A stretch of 64,000 bases of DNA from positions 1,178,001 through 1,242,000 of the forward strand of contig CP101406.1 of the NCBI GenBank assembly GCA_024758765.1, in the 5' to 3' direction. Shown here in pieces: positions 31,718 through 40,938 of the stretch. Made by a program: the position numbers and the translations under genes. The stretch comes from Mycobacterium sp. SVM_VP21. GTDB lineage: Bacteria > Actinomycetota > Actinomycetes > Mycobacteriales > Mycobacteriaceae. The stretch's first letter is position 1. Every line of letters begins with the position of its first letter. The notes beneath the pieces are model-generated. The model was not told the origin of the DNA. It was given only the letters and a program-made list of their open reading frames with translations, and ran no database searches.

Positions 31718-33754
31718 ATGACTTCCATGCCTGCCGAACAGTTCGAGGACCCCTACCTGTGGCTGGAAGACGTCACCGGCGACGACGCACTGGACTGGGT
31801 GCGCGCGCACAACGATCCGACCGTCGAGGAGTTCGCCGGCGATGACTTCGAAGCGATGCGCGCCACCGCACGCGAGGTACTCGACACCGACGCCCGTATC
31901 CCCTACGTGCGACGTCGTGGCGAGTACCTCTACAACTTCTGGCGTGACGCCACCAACCCGCGCGGGTTGTGGCGGCGCACCACCTTGGACAGCTACCGCA
32001 CCGACAGCCCGGAGTGGGACGTCGTCATCGACTTGGACGAGCTGGCCCGCGCCGACGACGAGAACTGGGTCTGGGGTGGCGCCAATGTAATCGAACCCCA
32101 CCACACCCGGGCCCTGATCTCGCTATCCCGCGGCGGGTCGGACGCCGTAGTGGTACGTGAATTCGACATGGCAACACGGGAATTCGTCGGACCAGACGGC
32201 CAAGGATTCGAGCTCCCCGAGGCCAAGACGCGGATCGGCTGGGAAGACGACGACACCGTCTTGGTGGGCACCGACTTCGGCCCCGACTCGCTGACCGACT
32301 CCGGGTACCCCCGGATGGTGAAGCGATGGCGCCGCGGCCAGGATCTGGCGCAGGCGGAGACGGTGTTCACCGGGTCGGCCACCGATGTGGTGGTCGCCGC
32401 GGGTCGCGATCGCACTCCGGGATTCGAACGAACCATGGTGTCGCGGGCGATCGACTTCTTCAACGACGAAGTCTACGAATTGCGCGACGGCGAGCTGATC
32501 CGCATCGACGCGCCTACCGATGCCTCGGTGTCGGTACATCGGCAGTGGCTGCTGATCGATCTGCGCACCGACTGGGACACCGGAACCGCGTCGTATCGGG
32601 CCGGCTCGTTGTTGGCCGCTGACTACGACGAATTCCTTGCCGGCACAGCGCAGTGCAGCGTCGTCTTCGAACCGGACGCCCACACCGCGCTGCATCACTA
32701 CGCGTGGACCCGCGATCGCCTGATCCTGGTCACGCTGCACGACGTGGCCAGCCGAGTGGAAGTGGTCCGGCCCGGCGACTGGCAGCGGCGGCCCGTCGCT
32801 GAGGTTCCGGCCAATACCAACACCGTGATCGCGGCCGCTGACGACACTGGCGACGAAATCTTCTTGGACTCAAGCGGATTCAACCGTCCGTCACGGCTGT
32901 TGCGCGGCGCCGTGGATGGGACGCTGACCGAGATCAAGTCGGCTCCCGCGTTTTTCGATGCCGACGGCCTGCAGATCAGCCAATACTTCGCCACCTCAAA
33001 AGACGGCACCGCGATCCCATACTTCGTGGTGCGCCCGGCAAACGCCACCGGCGCGACACTGCTCGGCGGCTACGGCGGATTCGAGGTGGCGCGCACCCCG
33101 GGTTACGACGGCGTGCTGGGCCGGCTGTGGCTGGAGCGCGGGGGCACCTACGTGCTGACCAACATCCGGGGCGGCGGCGAGTACGGGCCGGGCTGGCACA
33201 CTCAGGCGATGCGCGCCGGCCGGCATTTGGTGGCCGAGGATTTCGCTGCGGTGGCAACCGATCTGGTAGATCGCGGCATCACTCGCGTCGAGCAGCTCGG
33301 TGCCGTCGGCGGCAGCAACGGCGGGTTGTTGATGGGCATCATGCTTACCGCCTACCCGCACCTGTTCGGCGCATTGGTGTGCCAGGTGCCGCTGCTGGAC
33401 ATGCGCCGCTACCATCTGCTGCTCGCCGGCGCCTCCTGGGTGGCCGAGTACGGCGACCCGGACGATCCCGACGAGTGGGAGTTCATCAGTAAATACTCGC
33501 CGTACCAGAACATTTCCGCCGATACCGCCTACCCGCCGGTGCTCATCACCACCTCCACCCGAGACGACCGGGTGCATCCGGGGCATGCCCGCAAGATGAC
33601 CGCGGCACTGCAGGACGCCGGGCATCGGGTCTGGTACTACGAGAACATCGAGGGCGGACACGGCGGTGCGGCCGACAACGCCCAGGCCGCGTTCAAGTCA
33701 GCGCTGAGCTTTTCGTTCCTGTGGCGGATGCTGGGCAACCACGCCGGACGCTAA
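31718..33754 (+). CDS. Prolyl oligopeptidase family serine peptidase (Rv0457c-like)
   Basis: A 678-residue S9A peptidase: N-terminal 'DPYLWLEDVTGDDALDWVRA' (about 11-30), seven-bladed propeller in the middle, and C-terminal alpha/beta-hydrolase domain. The catalytic triad is Ser533 in 'GAVGGSNGGLLMG', the Asp pair 616-617 in 'RDDRVHPGH' and His648 in 'GGHGGAADN'. These enzymes cut short peptides after Pro in the cytoplasm. ATG 31718 gives the length of M. tuberculosis Rv0457c (673); a second ATG at 31727 is possible. Here the M. tuberculosis gene order stops. Confidence 0.9.
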   Translation: MTSMPAEQFEDPYLWLEDVTGDDALDWVRAHNDPTVEEFAGDDFEAMRATAREVLDTDARIPYVRRRGEYLYNFWRDATNPRGLWRRTTLDSYRTDSPEWDVVIDLDELARADDENWVWGGANVIEPHHTRALISLSRGGSDAVVVREFDMATREFVGPDGQGFELPEAKTRIGWEDDDTVLVGTDFGPDSLTDSGYPRMVKRWRRGQDLAQAETVFTGSATDVVVAAGRDRTPGFERTMVSRAIDFFNDEVYELRDGELIRIDAPTDASVSVHRQWLLIDLRTDWDTGTASYRAGSLLAADYDEFLAGTAQCSVVFEPDAHTALHHYAWTRDRLILVTLHDVASRVEVVRPGDWQRRPVAEVPANTNTVIAAADDTGDEIFLDSSGFNRPSRLLRGAVDGTLTEIKSAPAFFDADGLQISQYFATSKDGTAIPYFVVRPANATGATLLGGYGGFEVARTPGYDGVLGRLWLERGGTYVLTNIRGGGEYGPGWHTQAMRAGRHLVAEDFAAVATDLVDRGITRVEQLGAVGGSNGGLLMGIMLTAYPHLFGALVCQVPLLDMRRYHLLLAGASWVAEYGDPDDPDEWEFISKYSPYQNISADTAYPPVLITTSTRDDRVHPGHARKMTAALQDAGHRVWYYENIEGGHGGAADNAQAAFKSALSFSFLWRMLGNHAGR

Positions 33755-33896
33755 CCGCTGGCCAGCCGGTGACGGCGCTGGTGTCCTACACCACGAGGTC
33801 CCCGACATCGGCCGGCCAGCCCGCCCCTCACTCGGCGCAATTCCATCCGAATGAAGTGAGTCGCCAGATCGTCGCAGCAGTGCACACCGTGCGGTA

Positions 33897-33912
33897 TCGA
33901 CCGTTCGGTCGA
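33897..33912. terminator. Short palindrome after the convergent genes
   Basis: TCGACCG-TT-CGGTCGA, 7-bp arms. It ends 3 bp before the stop of the minus-strand membrane-protein gene, so it could mark its transcript end; the loop of two is too tight for a standard terminator, and a protein site is possible. Confidence 0.3.
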
Positions 33913-33915
33913 CAC

Positions 33916-34746
33916 TCAGGACTTGCGCAGGCCGCCCGCCAGCGCGATTCCCACCCCGACCAGCACCAACACCGCACCGGCCGCCAGGGTCAGATTGAGC
34001 CAAAGGTGCAGGCTCCCTTCGGCCACATCGGCGAGGGCATCGGTGATCCGGCGAATGTCGCCGGTCGCCTGGCTGAGCACTTGATCGAGGAGGCGCCGCG
34101 CCACTTCGACTCCCGACCAGCCGACCGCGCCCACCAGCAGCGCCGAAACACCCAGGCTCGCCAAGGCCCTGCCACGGTGCCGTGCCGCGATCAGCGTCAG
34201 GATCGCGCACAGTCCGGCCATTGCGCCCAGCACGACGGTGAGCAACGGCCCCCACACCGCGAGCCGGTGCAGCCCACCGGGACGCATGACCTCGGTGGAC
34301 GTCGACGTCAGTGGCACCGTCAACGACGCCGGCAGGGTGATGGGGTAGTCGGACAACAGCTGCGTAAACGCGTCGTCACGCAACATCGGTATCACGTCGA
34401 TCTCCCAGGGTCCGGGATCGCCGACGTTGAGGAGCCACGCGTGCCCGTCCCGGTTGACCCGAACGAACTGCGCCGGAAAGGACGGCCCGGAGGTGAATTG
34501 GCGGGCCGCCTGTCGTACCTCCGACGGGTCGATGCCGAAGCCACTTCCCCGGATCAGCTGCACCGTCTGAGCACTGAGTTCAGCCGCCACCGCATCCTGC
34601 AGGGCCGGTTGAGCCGCGGCACGGGCCGCCAACCGCGCGTAGCCGTCGGCGTCGATGAGGTTGTACTGCGCCCATGCCGTCGGCAGCGCCACCGCAAGGC
34701 TTGCGGTGGCCAGCAGCCAGAACAGCGTCGCGGTGAAGACGCGCAC
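33916..34746 (-). CDS. Integral membrane protein, unknown function
   Basis: A 276-residue protein with one N-terminal transmembrane helix (about 3-22), a periplasmic-side domain of about 130 residues ('AAVAAELSAQTVQLIRGSGF', 'LLNVGDPGPWEIDVIPML') and three further helices (about 165-187, 195-215, 243-268). I do not recognise the family; the topology is like other actinobacterial envelope proteins of unknown role. GTG 34746 overlaps the stop of the upstream aldehyde dehydrogenase by one base, so the two are probably cotranscribed. Confidence 0.65.
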   Translation of the reverse strand: MRVFTATLFWLLATASLAVALPTAWAQYNLIDADGYARLAARAAAQPALQDAVAAELSAQTVQLIRGSGFGIDPSEVRQAARQFTSGPSFPAQFVRVNRDGHAWLLNVGDPGPWEIDVIPMLRDDAFTQLLSDYPITLPASLTVPLTSTSTEVMRPGGLHRLAVWGPLLTVVLGAMAGLCAILTLIAARHRGRALASLGVSALLVGAVGWSGVEVARRLLDQVLSQATGDIRRITDALADVAEGSLHLWLNLTLAAGAVLVLVGVGIALAGGLRKS

Positions 34747-36266
34747 TATTTCGCGGTGCGGCGCGGTCGCGCCAACGCCAGCTTGGTGATCAGCCGGTTG
34801 CTTCGGGCCAGCGTCTTCAGCGAGTTGTGGTAGAAGTTCCCGCCCGCACCGACGTTGGTGCGCGGCGCGACGACAGTCTCCTGCCGACAGAACTTGCGGA
34901 TGCCGTCCACACCGCCGAAGCGCGCTCCGATGCCCGAGGTCTTCCAGCCGCCCATCGGCGCCGTCGTGCACATCAGGTTGGAGATCACGTCGTTGACGTT
35001 CACCGCTCCGCAGTCCAACTGCAGGGCAATGTCTTTGGCCCGCGCAACGTCACGGGAGAACACCGAGGCGCTCAATCCGTAGACGCTGTCGTTGGCGAGT
35101 CGAATCGCCTCGTCGACGCTGGCGACCTTCATGATCGGCAGGGTCGGGCCGAAGGTCTCCTCGGTCATGCAGGCCATCGAGTGGTCGACGTCCACCAGCA
35201 CGGTGGGCGGGTAGAAGCTGCCCGGACCGCCTGCGCGTTCACCGCCGGTCAGCGCGCGCGCCCCGGCGGCCACTGCGTCCTTGACGTGCCGCTCGGTGAT
35301 GGAGAGTTGCTGGTCGCTGATCAGGGCGCCGAAGTGCTTGCCTTCGCCGGTGCCCATCTGCAGCGCCTCGACGTCGCGGACGACCGCGGCGACGAACTTG
35401 TCGTAGACGGGTTCCAGTACGTACACCCGCTCGACCGACACGCAGGTCTGCCCGGCGTTGAACATCGCGCCCCACACCGCGGCGTGCGCGGCCAGGTCGA
35501 TGTCGGCGTCCTCGCACACGATCATCGGGTCTTTGCCGCCGAGTTCGAGGCTGACCGGCACCAGCCGGCTTGCGGCCCGCTCGGCGACCTTGCGCCCGGT
35601 GGCGGTGGAGCCGGTGAACTGCACGTAGTCGGAGTTGTCGATCACCGCTTCGGCCACCTCGCGCGCACCCTGCACCACCGCGAGCACGTCCGGGGCGCCG
35701 GAGGCCAGCCAGCCCTGACGAAGGACTTCGGCGGTGAGCGGGGTCTGCTCGGACGGCTTGAGCAGCACCGCGCAGCCGGCCGCCAACGCGCCGATGGCAT
35801 CCATCAAGGCGTTGGCCACCGGGTAGTTCCACGGCGCGATCACGCCGACCACCGGCCGCGGCCGGTAATGGATGGCGATCTTCTTGATGCTCATCACCGG
35901 CAGCGACGCGGGCCGGGACTCCGGGGCCACCGCCTTGTCCATCACCTTGATCACGTACGACAGGATCATGATCAGCAGCGGCACCTCTTGCGCGGCGTCG
36001 GTGCTGGACTTGCCGGTCTCGGCGATCAGCAGCTTCTCGATCTCATCCCGGTGCTCGCCCAGCCACAACGCGAAACGGGCCAGGGCCTTGGCCCGGCCCT
36101 TGGCGCCGCGGCGCTCCCACTCCCGCTGCGCGGTGCGCAGTCCGGCCGCAATCTTTTCGACGTCAGCAGGGTCGGTCCACTGGACCTCGCCGGCAGTCTC
36201 CCCGGTGGCGGGGCTGAACACGGTTCCGGTGCCGGTGAAGGCGGCAACTGAGTTGGTGGCGGTCAT
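34746..36266 (-). CDS. Aldehyde dehydrogenase (succinate-semialdehyde dehydrogenase-like)
   Basis: A 506-residue NAD(P)-dependent aldehyde dehydrogenase. Active-site features: Asn147 in 'VIAPWNYPV', Glu241 in 'SLELGGKDPMIV', Cys275 in 'FNAGQTCVSVERVYV'. The segment 'MGGWKTSGIGARFG' near the end and the short C-terminal hydrophobic/basic extension ('LITKLALARPRRTAK') recall the membrane-associated GabD2/long-chain aldehyde group. The exact substrate cannot be assigned. It is the first gene of a short minus-strand unit with the membrane protein. Confidence 0.83.
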   Translation of the reverse strand: MTATNSVAAFTGTGTVFSPATGETAGEVQWTDPADVEKIAAGLRTAQREWERRGAKGRAKALARFALWLGEHRDEIEKLLIAETGKSSTDAAQEVPLLIMILSYVIKVMDKAVAPESRPASLPVMSIKKIAIHYRPRPVVGVIAPWNYPVANALMDAIGALAAGCAVLLKPSEQTPLTAEVLRQGWLASGAPDVLAVVQGAREVAEAVIDNSDYVQFTGSTATGRKVAERAASRLVPVSLELGGKDPMIVCEDADIDLAAHAAVWGAMFNAGQTCVSVERVYVLEPVYDKFVAAVVRDVEALQMGTGEGKHFGALISDQQLSITERHVKDAVAAGARALTGGERAGGPGSFYPPTVLVDVDHSMACMTEETFGPTLPIMKVASVDEAIRLANDSVYGLSASVFSRDVARAKDIALQLDCGAVNVNDVISNLMCTTAPMGGWKTSGIGARFGGVDGIRKFCRQETVVAPRTNVGAGGNFYHNSLKTLARSNRLITKLALARPRRTAK

Positions 36267-36337
36267 GGCGCCATGCTAGTCCGAGCTGTGACCCGGATCG
36301 CACCGGGCCTCGACACGTGTCAAGTCTGGGGGGAGCC

Positions 36338-36859
36338 CTAGCTTTTTAAGCCCCGCAGGTACGCGGCCTGCCCCAGATGCTGGGCGCAGTCATCGATGAT
36401 GCTGACCAGCCGGACCCCCGCCGTCACCGGCGGATCCCAATGGGTGTCGACGACTCGAGCCAGCTCGTCGGCGGTGACGCCGTCGAGGTAGCGCAGCGTC
36501 AACTGATGCACGGCGCGGTAATAGCCCGCCAGCAGGCCCGCCGGCGCACGAACCTTGGCGACCTCGGCGGGGCTGTGGCCATACCCACTGTCATCCCGCG
36601 GCAGGTCCAGGCCGAACCGATCCACCCAGCCGTCGCGAGTCCACACCTGTTCGACGTCGGCGACCTGGGCGATCTGAATGTCCTGCACCCGCGCGCTGTG
36701 CCAGAGCAGCCACGCGATGCTGTTGGCCTGGGCCGTCGGCCGATAGTCGGCCACCTCATCGGTGAGTCCGTCGGTGAGTTCGTCGGCGTGCTCGATCAGC
36801 CGGGTGAATGCGTCGCGGAGCAGGGCCTGCAAAGCGGCGGTTGTGTCGTTCTCCGTCAT
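36338..36859 (-). CDS. DinB-like/DUF664 protein (mycothiol-dependent transferase type)
   Basis: A 173-residue four-helix-bundle protein. His54 ('WLLWHSARVQD') and His161 ('DDCAQHLGQAAYLRG') are two of the three metal ligands of the DinB/MDMPI fold, and 'VVDTHWDPPVTAGVRL' carries another His. Many actinobacterial members are mycothiol S-transferases or maleylpyruvate isomerases. ATG 36859 ('MTENDTTAAL') is the natural start. The VOC gene ends 11 bp upstream, so the two are probably cotranscribed. Confidence 0.75.
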   Translation of the reverse strand: MTENDTTAALQALLRDAFTRLIEHADELTDGLTDEVADYRPTAQANSIAWLLWHSARVQDIQIAQVADVEQVWTRDGWVDRFGLDLPRDDSGYGHSPAEVAKVRAPAGLLAGYYRAVHQLTLRYLDGVTADELARVVDTHWDPPVTAGVRLVSIIDDCAQHLGQAAYLRGLKS

Positions 36860-36870
36860 ACCGCCCGACG

Positions 36871-37248
36871 CTACGCCTGGTGGCAGACCGCCTCGACGTT
36901 GTTGCCGTCCGGGTCTCGGACGAAGGCGCCGAAGTAGCCGGGGTGGTACTCGGGCCACAGCCGCGGCGCGTGCAGAGACTCGGCACCCAATCTCACTGCG
37001 GTGTCGTAGAACGCCTGCACCTGCTCGGGGTCAGCGGCGCTGAACGCGACGTGGACCTCGCGGTTGGGCCCCGAGGCGTCACCCGCGCCGGCGTCGGCAA
37101 TCCAGAACGTCGGTTTTCCGTCACGTCCGTAGCCGACAGCCACACCGACGTCCAGTTGCCGCGTGTAGCCCAAGACATCGAGTACCGCGTCGTAAAACTT
37201 CTGTGATTTGGCGTAGTCGATGCAGTTGATACCCACATGGTCGATCAC
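36871..37248 (-). CDS. Glyoxalase/VOC superfamily protein
   Basis: A 125-residue VOC-fold protein with one pair of beta-alpha-beta-beta-beta modules: 'MIDHVGINCIDYAKSQKFYD' at the start with metal-ligand type His4, 'REVHVAFSAADPEQVQAFYD' in the middle with a second His, and 'FVRDPDGNNVEAVCH' with Glu near the end. Substrate unknown; the adjoining DinB-like gene hints at thiol chemistry. GTG 37248 was chosen for AGGA 7 bp upstream and because VOC proteins begin at this point. It is divergent from the amidohydrolase gene by 45 bp. Confidence 0.8.
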   Translation of the reverse strand: MIDHVGINCIDYAKSQKFYDAVLDVLGYTRQLDVGVAVGYGRDGKPTFWIADAGAGDASGPNREVHVAFSAADPEQVQAFYDTAVRLGAESLHAPRLWPEYHPGYFGAFVRDPDGNNVEAVCHQA

Positions 37249-37293
37249 GAATACATCCTGGCACGAGGAACCGCCGGGTCGTAGATTGACTAG

Positions 37294-39018
37294 ATGAGCC
37301 TCGACGTCGTGGTCCGCAACGGCACGATTGTCGACGGACTGGGCGGGCAACCCTACGTCGGCGACGTTGCGGTCCGCGACGGTGTCATCACTGAGATCGG
37401 CGAGATATCCGACGATTCCCACCACGTCATCGACGCGACCGGACTGCTGGTCACACCGGGATTCGTCGACCTGCACACGCACTACGACGGACAGTCTATC
37501 TGGTCGGATCGGCTCAATCCCTCTTCGGCGCATGGCGTGACGACCGCTCTGATGGGCAACTGCGGAGTGGGTTTCGCGCCGTGCCGGATCGACGACCACG
37601 ACGTGCTGGTGGACCTGATGGCCGGCGTCGAGGACATTCCCGGCGTGGTGATGACCGACGGGTTGCCGTGGACCTGGGAGACCTTTCCGCAGTTCATGGA
37701 TGCCGTTGACCAGCGCCCGCGCGATATCGATGTCGCGGCGTTCCTACCCCATTCACCGCTTCGCGTTTACGTGATGGGCCAGCGCGGGGTCGACCGCGAA
37801 CCGGCTACACCTGCAGATCTGGCACAGATGCGCCGACTGGCCCAAGAGGCCGCCGAGGCTGGCGCACTGGGGTTCTCATCCTCACGGTTGATGACCCACC
37901 GCACCAAGACCGGAACCCAGATTCCCAGCTACAACGCCTCCTACGCCGAGATCCTCGCGATCAGCCGCGGCCTGGCCGACGGCGGGGGCGGGCTGATCCA
38001 GTTCGTCCCGGATCTACCCGAAGGCACCTACCAGCCGGTCCTGCAACAAGTTTTCGACGCGGCTACCGAAGCAGGACTGCCCGTCACATTCAGCTTGCTG
38101 ATCGGCAATGCCGGTGCACGACTCTGGCGTGACGCGATGGCCATGGTGGAGAAGGCCAACGGCTCCGGAGCCGCGATCACCGCGCAGATCTTTCCCCGCC
38201 CGATCGGACTGATGATCGGGCTGGACCTGAGCATCCACCCATTCGTGCTGTACCCGAGCTACCAGAAGATCGCTTGCCTGCCGCTGACGGAACGGGTCGC
38301 CGAGATGCGCAAACCGGATGTGCGGCAACAGATTCTGTCCGACAGCCCGACGATCATCCCTACCAACCCACTCGCATATCTGGCCCAGTCCTGGGAGTGG
38401 ACTTTCCCGCTCGGCGATGACCCCGACTACGAACCAGAACGATCGAAAAGCATTGCGGCACGCGCTAAAGCACGCGGCGTCTCCCCCGCGGAGGAGGTAT
38501 ATGACCGGCTGCTCGACGACGGCGGGCACGCGATCCTGCTCGATGCACTGGCAAATTTCGAGAATAATTCACTGGACACCGTCAGCGCTCTGATGCGCCG
38601 CGACGACGTCGTGCTGGGCTTGGGCGACGGTGGTGCGCACTACGGAATGATCTGCGACTCCAGCTTTCCCACCTATGTGCTGACCCATTGGGCCCGAGAC
38701 CGCGCATCCGGACGGCTCAGCATCGAGGCGGCAATCCGCGAACTGACGTCCATCCCGGCCCGGATCGCCGGCCTCGACGATCGGGGTCGCATCGCGGTGG
38801 GCTACAAGGCCGATCTCAACGTCATCGACCACCAGAACCTGCGGCTGCACAAGCCGGTGGTCACCTATGACCTCCCCGCCGGTGGACGCCGGTTGGATCA
38901 GACCGCCGACGGCTACGTCGCGACCATCGTCTCCGGCGAGATCATCGCCGAGAACGGCAAGCCCACCACGGCCCGGCCCGGCAGGCTGGTGCGCGGCCGT
39001 CAGCCCGCGCCGTCTTGA
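37294..39018 (+). CDS. N-acyl-D-amino-acid deacylase-type amidohydrolase
   Basis: A 574-residue member of the amidohydrolase superfamily, D-aminoacylase group. The metal site starts with His61-x-His63 in 'GFVDLHTHYDGQ', then Cys90 in 'MGNCGVGFAPC', the position of the bridging Cys in D-aminoacylases, and the Asp in 'LGDGGAHYGM'. The N- and C-terminal segments ('VVVRNGTIVDGLG', 'VGYKADLNVID') form the beta-sandwich of the fold. Likely hydrolyses an N-acyl-D-amino acid or related cyclic amide; the exact substrate is unknown. A methyltransferase gene follows 36 bp downstream. Confidence 0.83.
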   Translation: MSLDVVVRNGTIVDGLGGQPYVGDVAVRDGVITEIGEISDDSHHVIDATGLLVTPGFVDLHTHYDGQSIWSDRLNPSSAHGVTTALMGNCGVGFAPCRIDDHDVLVDLMAGVEDIPGVVMTDGLPWTWETFPQFMDAVDQRPRDIDVAAFLPHSPLRVYVMGQRGVDREPATPADLAQMRRLAQEAAEAGALGFSSSRLMTHRTKTGTQIPSYNASYAEILAISRGLADGGGGLIQFVPDLPEGTYQPVLQQVFDAATEAGLPVTFSLLIGNAGARLWRDAMAMVEKANGSGAAITAQIFPRPIGLMIGLDLSIHPFVLYPSYQKIACLPLTERVAEMRKPDVRQQILSDSPTIIPTNPLAYLAQSWEWTFPLGDDPDYEPERSKSIAARAKARGVSPAEEVYDRLLDDGGHAILLDALANFENNSLDTVSALMRRDDVVLGLGDGGAHYGMICDSSFPTYVLTHWARDRASGRLSIEAAIRELTSIPARIAGLDDRGRIAVGYKADLNVIDHQNLRLHKPVVTYDLPAGGRRLDQTADGYVATIVSGEIIAENGKPTTARPGRLVRGRQPAPS

Positions 39019-39054
39019 GCGTCCGCCGGGCTCACCGGCGTACCGTTTGAAGGT

Positions 39055-39867
39055 GTGACTGAGCCCGCAGAGCCCAAATACACCCACGGCCACCACGAAT
39101 CGGTGTTGCGCGCCCACCGCACCCGCACGGCCGAGAACTCCGCGCCGTATCTGTTGGCGTCGCTTTCGCCAGGCTTGCAGTTGCTGGACGTCGGCTGCGG
39201 CCCGGGGACCATCACGGCAGATCTGGCCGCCCTCGTCGCCCCGGGCCGGGTGACCGCCATCGAGCCGGTCCCGGAGGCACTGGATCTGGCCCGCGCGTAC
39301 GCCCAAGAGCGGGGACAGCACAACATCGACTTCGTAGTGGCCGACGTGCACGCTTTGCAGTTCCCCGACAACAGTTTTGACGTCGTGCATGCCCATCAGG
39401 TGCTACAGCACGTCGCCGACCCCGTGACCGCACTGAGCGAAATGCGCCGAGTGTGCAAGCCCGGCGGGGTGGTGGCCGCGCGCGACAGCGACTACGAGGC
39501 CTTCACCTGGTATCCGCCGTCGGCGGAGTTGGACGACTGGCTGCGCCTCTACCGCGACGCGGCGCGAGCCAACGGCGGCGAACCCGACGCGGGCCGGCAT
39601 CTGCTGGCCTGGGCGCACGCGGCCGGGTTCACCGACATCACCCCGACGACCAGCGCGACGTGTTACGCCACACCCGTCGACCGGGAGCACTGGGGCGGCA
39701 TGTGGGCCGACCGGATCCTGCAATCGGCCATTGCCGAACAACTGCTCGACAGTGGTACCGCCGATCAGGCGAAGCTGCAGGCGATTTCACTGGCCTGGCA
39801 GCAGTGGGCCAATCACCCAGACGGCTGGTTGGCGATCTTGCACAGTCAGATACTGTGCCGGGTGTGA
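39055..39867 (+). CDS. Class I SAM-dependent methyltransferase
   Basis: A 270-residue cytosolic methyltransferase of the UbiE/Methyltransf_11 type. Motif I is 'LQLLDVGCGPGTITADLAA' (about 41-59), motif II acidic 'VTAIEPVPEAL', then 'FVVADVHALQFPDNSFDVVH' and 'EMRRVCKPGGVVAARD' (motifs III-IV). Substrate is unknown. GTG 39055 follows the amidohydrolase on the same strand; convergent with the aldo/keto reductase, stop to stop 4 bp. Confidence 0.85.
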   Translation: MTEPAEPKYTHGHHESVLRAHRTRTAENSAPYLLASLSPGLQLLDVGCGPGTITADLAALVAPGRVTAIEPVPEALDLARAYAQERGQHNIDFVVADVHALQFPDNSFDVVHAHQVLQHVADPVTALSEMRRVCKPGGVVAARDSDYEAFTWYPPSAELDDWLRLYRDAARANGGEPDAGRHLLAWAHAAGFTDITPTTSATCYATPVDREHWGGMWADRILQSAIAEQLLDSGTADQAKLQAISLAWQQWANHPDGWLAILHSQILCRV

Positions 39868-39871
39868 CGGT

Positions 39872-40888
39872 TTAGATCAACCGTTTAGGCGGGGTGGAGC
39901 GGGCGACCAGTTCGCCGTCGCTGGTCACCGCATCACCCAGGACCTGATCGATGCGGGCCAGCAGTTCGTCGGGGATCCGCACGCCGGCGGCCTTGACGTT
40001 CTCCGTCACCTGTTCCGGACGTGACGCCCCGACCAGAGCGGCGGCGACGTTGTCGTTCTGCAGCACCCAGGCAATCGCCAATTGTGCCGTCGTCAGACTC
40101 AACTCGTCGGCGATCGGCTGCAACTGTTGCACTCGGGTCAGCACATCGTCGGTCATGAACCGTTTGATGAAGTTCGCTCCGCCCTTCTCGTCGGTGGCGC
40201 GGGAGCCGGCCGGCGGCGGCTGGCCCGGCAGGTACTTACCGGACAGCACGCCCTGGGCCATCGGCGACCAAACGATCTGACTCAGGCCGAGTTCTCGGCA
40301 GACCGGAACCACTTCCGGCTCGATCACCCGCCACAGCATCGAGTACTGCGGCTGACTGGAGATCAGCGAAACGCCCAATTGCCGGGCCAGCCCATGCGCG
40401 TTGCGGATCTGGTCGGGGGTCCATTCGCTGACACCGATGTAGAGCGCCTTGCCCGCCCGGACGATGTCGGCGAAGGCCTGCATGGTCTCCTCCAACGGGG
40501 TGAAGGAGTCATAGCGGTGTGCTTGGTACAGGTCGACGTAGTCGGTCCCCAGCCGGCGCAGCGACCCGTCGATAGCCTCCATCATGTGCTTGCGTGACAA
40601 GCCGGTGTCGTTGCGGCCCAACGGTGCCGGCCCGATCGGCCAGTACACCTTGGTGAAGATCTCCAGCGATTCACGCCGCCGCCCCTTCAACGCGGCACCC
40701 AGCACCTCCTCGGCGCGGCCGTTGGCGTAGACGTCGGCGGTGTCGAAGGTGGTGATACCGGCATCGAGCGCGGCGTGCACGCACGCGGTGGCGACATCGT
40801 TCTCAACCTGCGAACCATGGGTGAGCCAGTTGCCGTAAGTGATTTCCGAGATCTGCAGGCCGGAGTTGCCCAGGTAGCGAAATTCCAT
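39872..40888 (-). CDS. Aldo/keto reductase (Kv-beta-like)
   Basis: A 338-residue NADPH-dependent (beta/alpha)8 reductase. The catalytic tetrad is Asp49 and Tyr54 in 'FDTADVYANGRAEE', Lys80 in 'EIFTKVYW' and His124 in 'DLYQAHRYDS'. 'MEFRYLGNSGLQIS' is the usual opening of the AKR6/AKR7-like group that includes voltage-gated potassium-channel beta-subunit homologues. ATG 40888 is taken over an earlier one six codons upstream because it begins this motif. Substrate not predictable. Confidence 0.87.
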   Translation of the reverse strand: MEFRYLGNSGLQISEITYGNWLTHGSQVENDVATACVHAALDAGITTFDTADVYANGRAEEVLGAALKGRRRESLEIFTKVYWPIGPAPLGRNDTGLSRKHMMEAIDGSLRRLGTDYVDLYQAHRYDSFTPLEETMQAFADIVRAGKALYIGVSEWTPDQIRNAHGLARQLGVSLISSQPQYSMLWRVIEPEVVPVCRELGLSQIVWSPMAQGVLSGKYLPGQPPPAGSRATDEKGGANFIKRFMTDDVLTRVQQLQPIADELSLTTAQLAIAWVLQNDNVAAALVGASRPEQVTENVKAAGVRIPDELLARIDQVLGDAVTSDGELVARSTPPKRLI

Positions 40889-40938
40889 GGGTCCATCTTG
40901 ACCCAAGACCGCACCGGATGTCTGCCGCAGCGATCGAA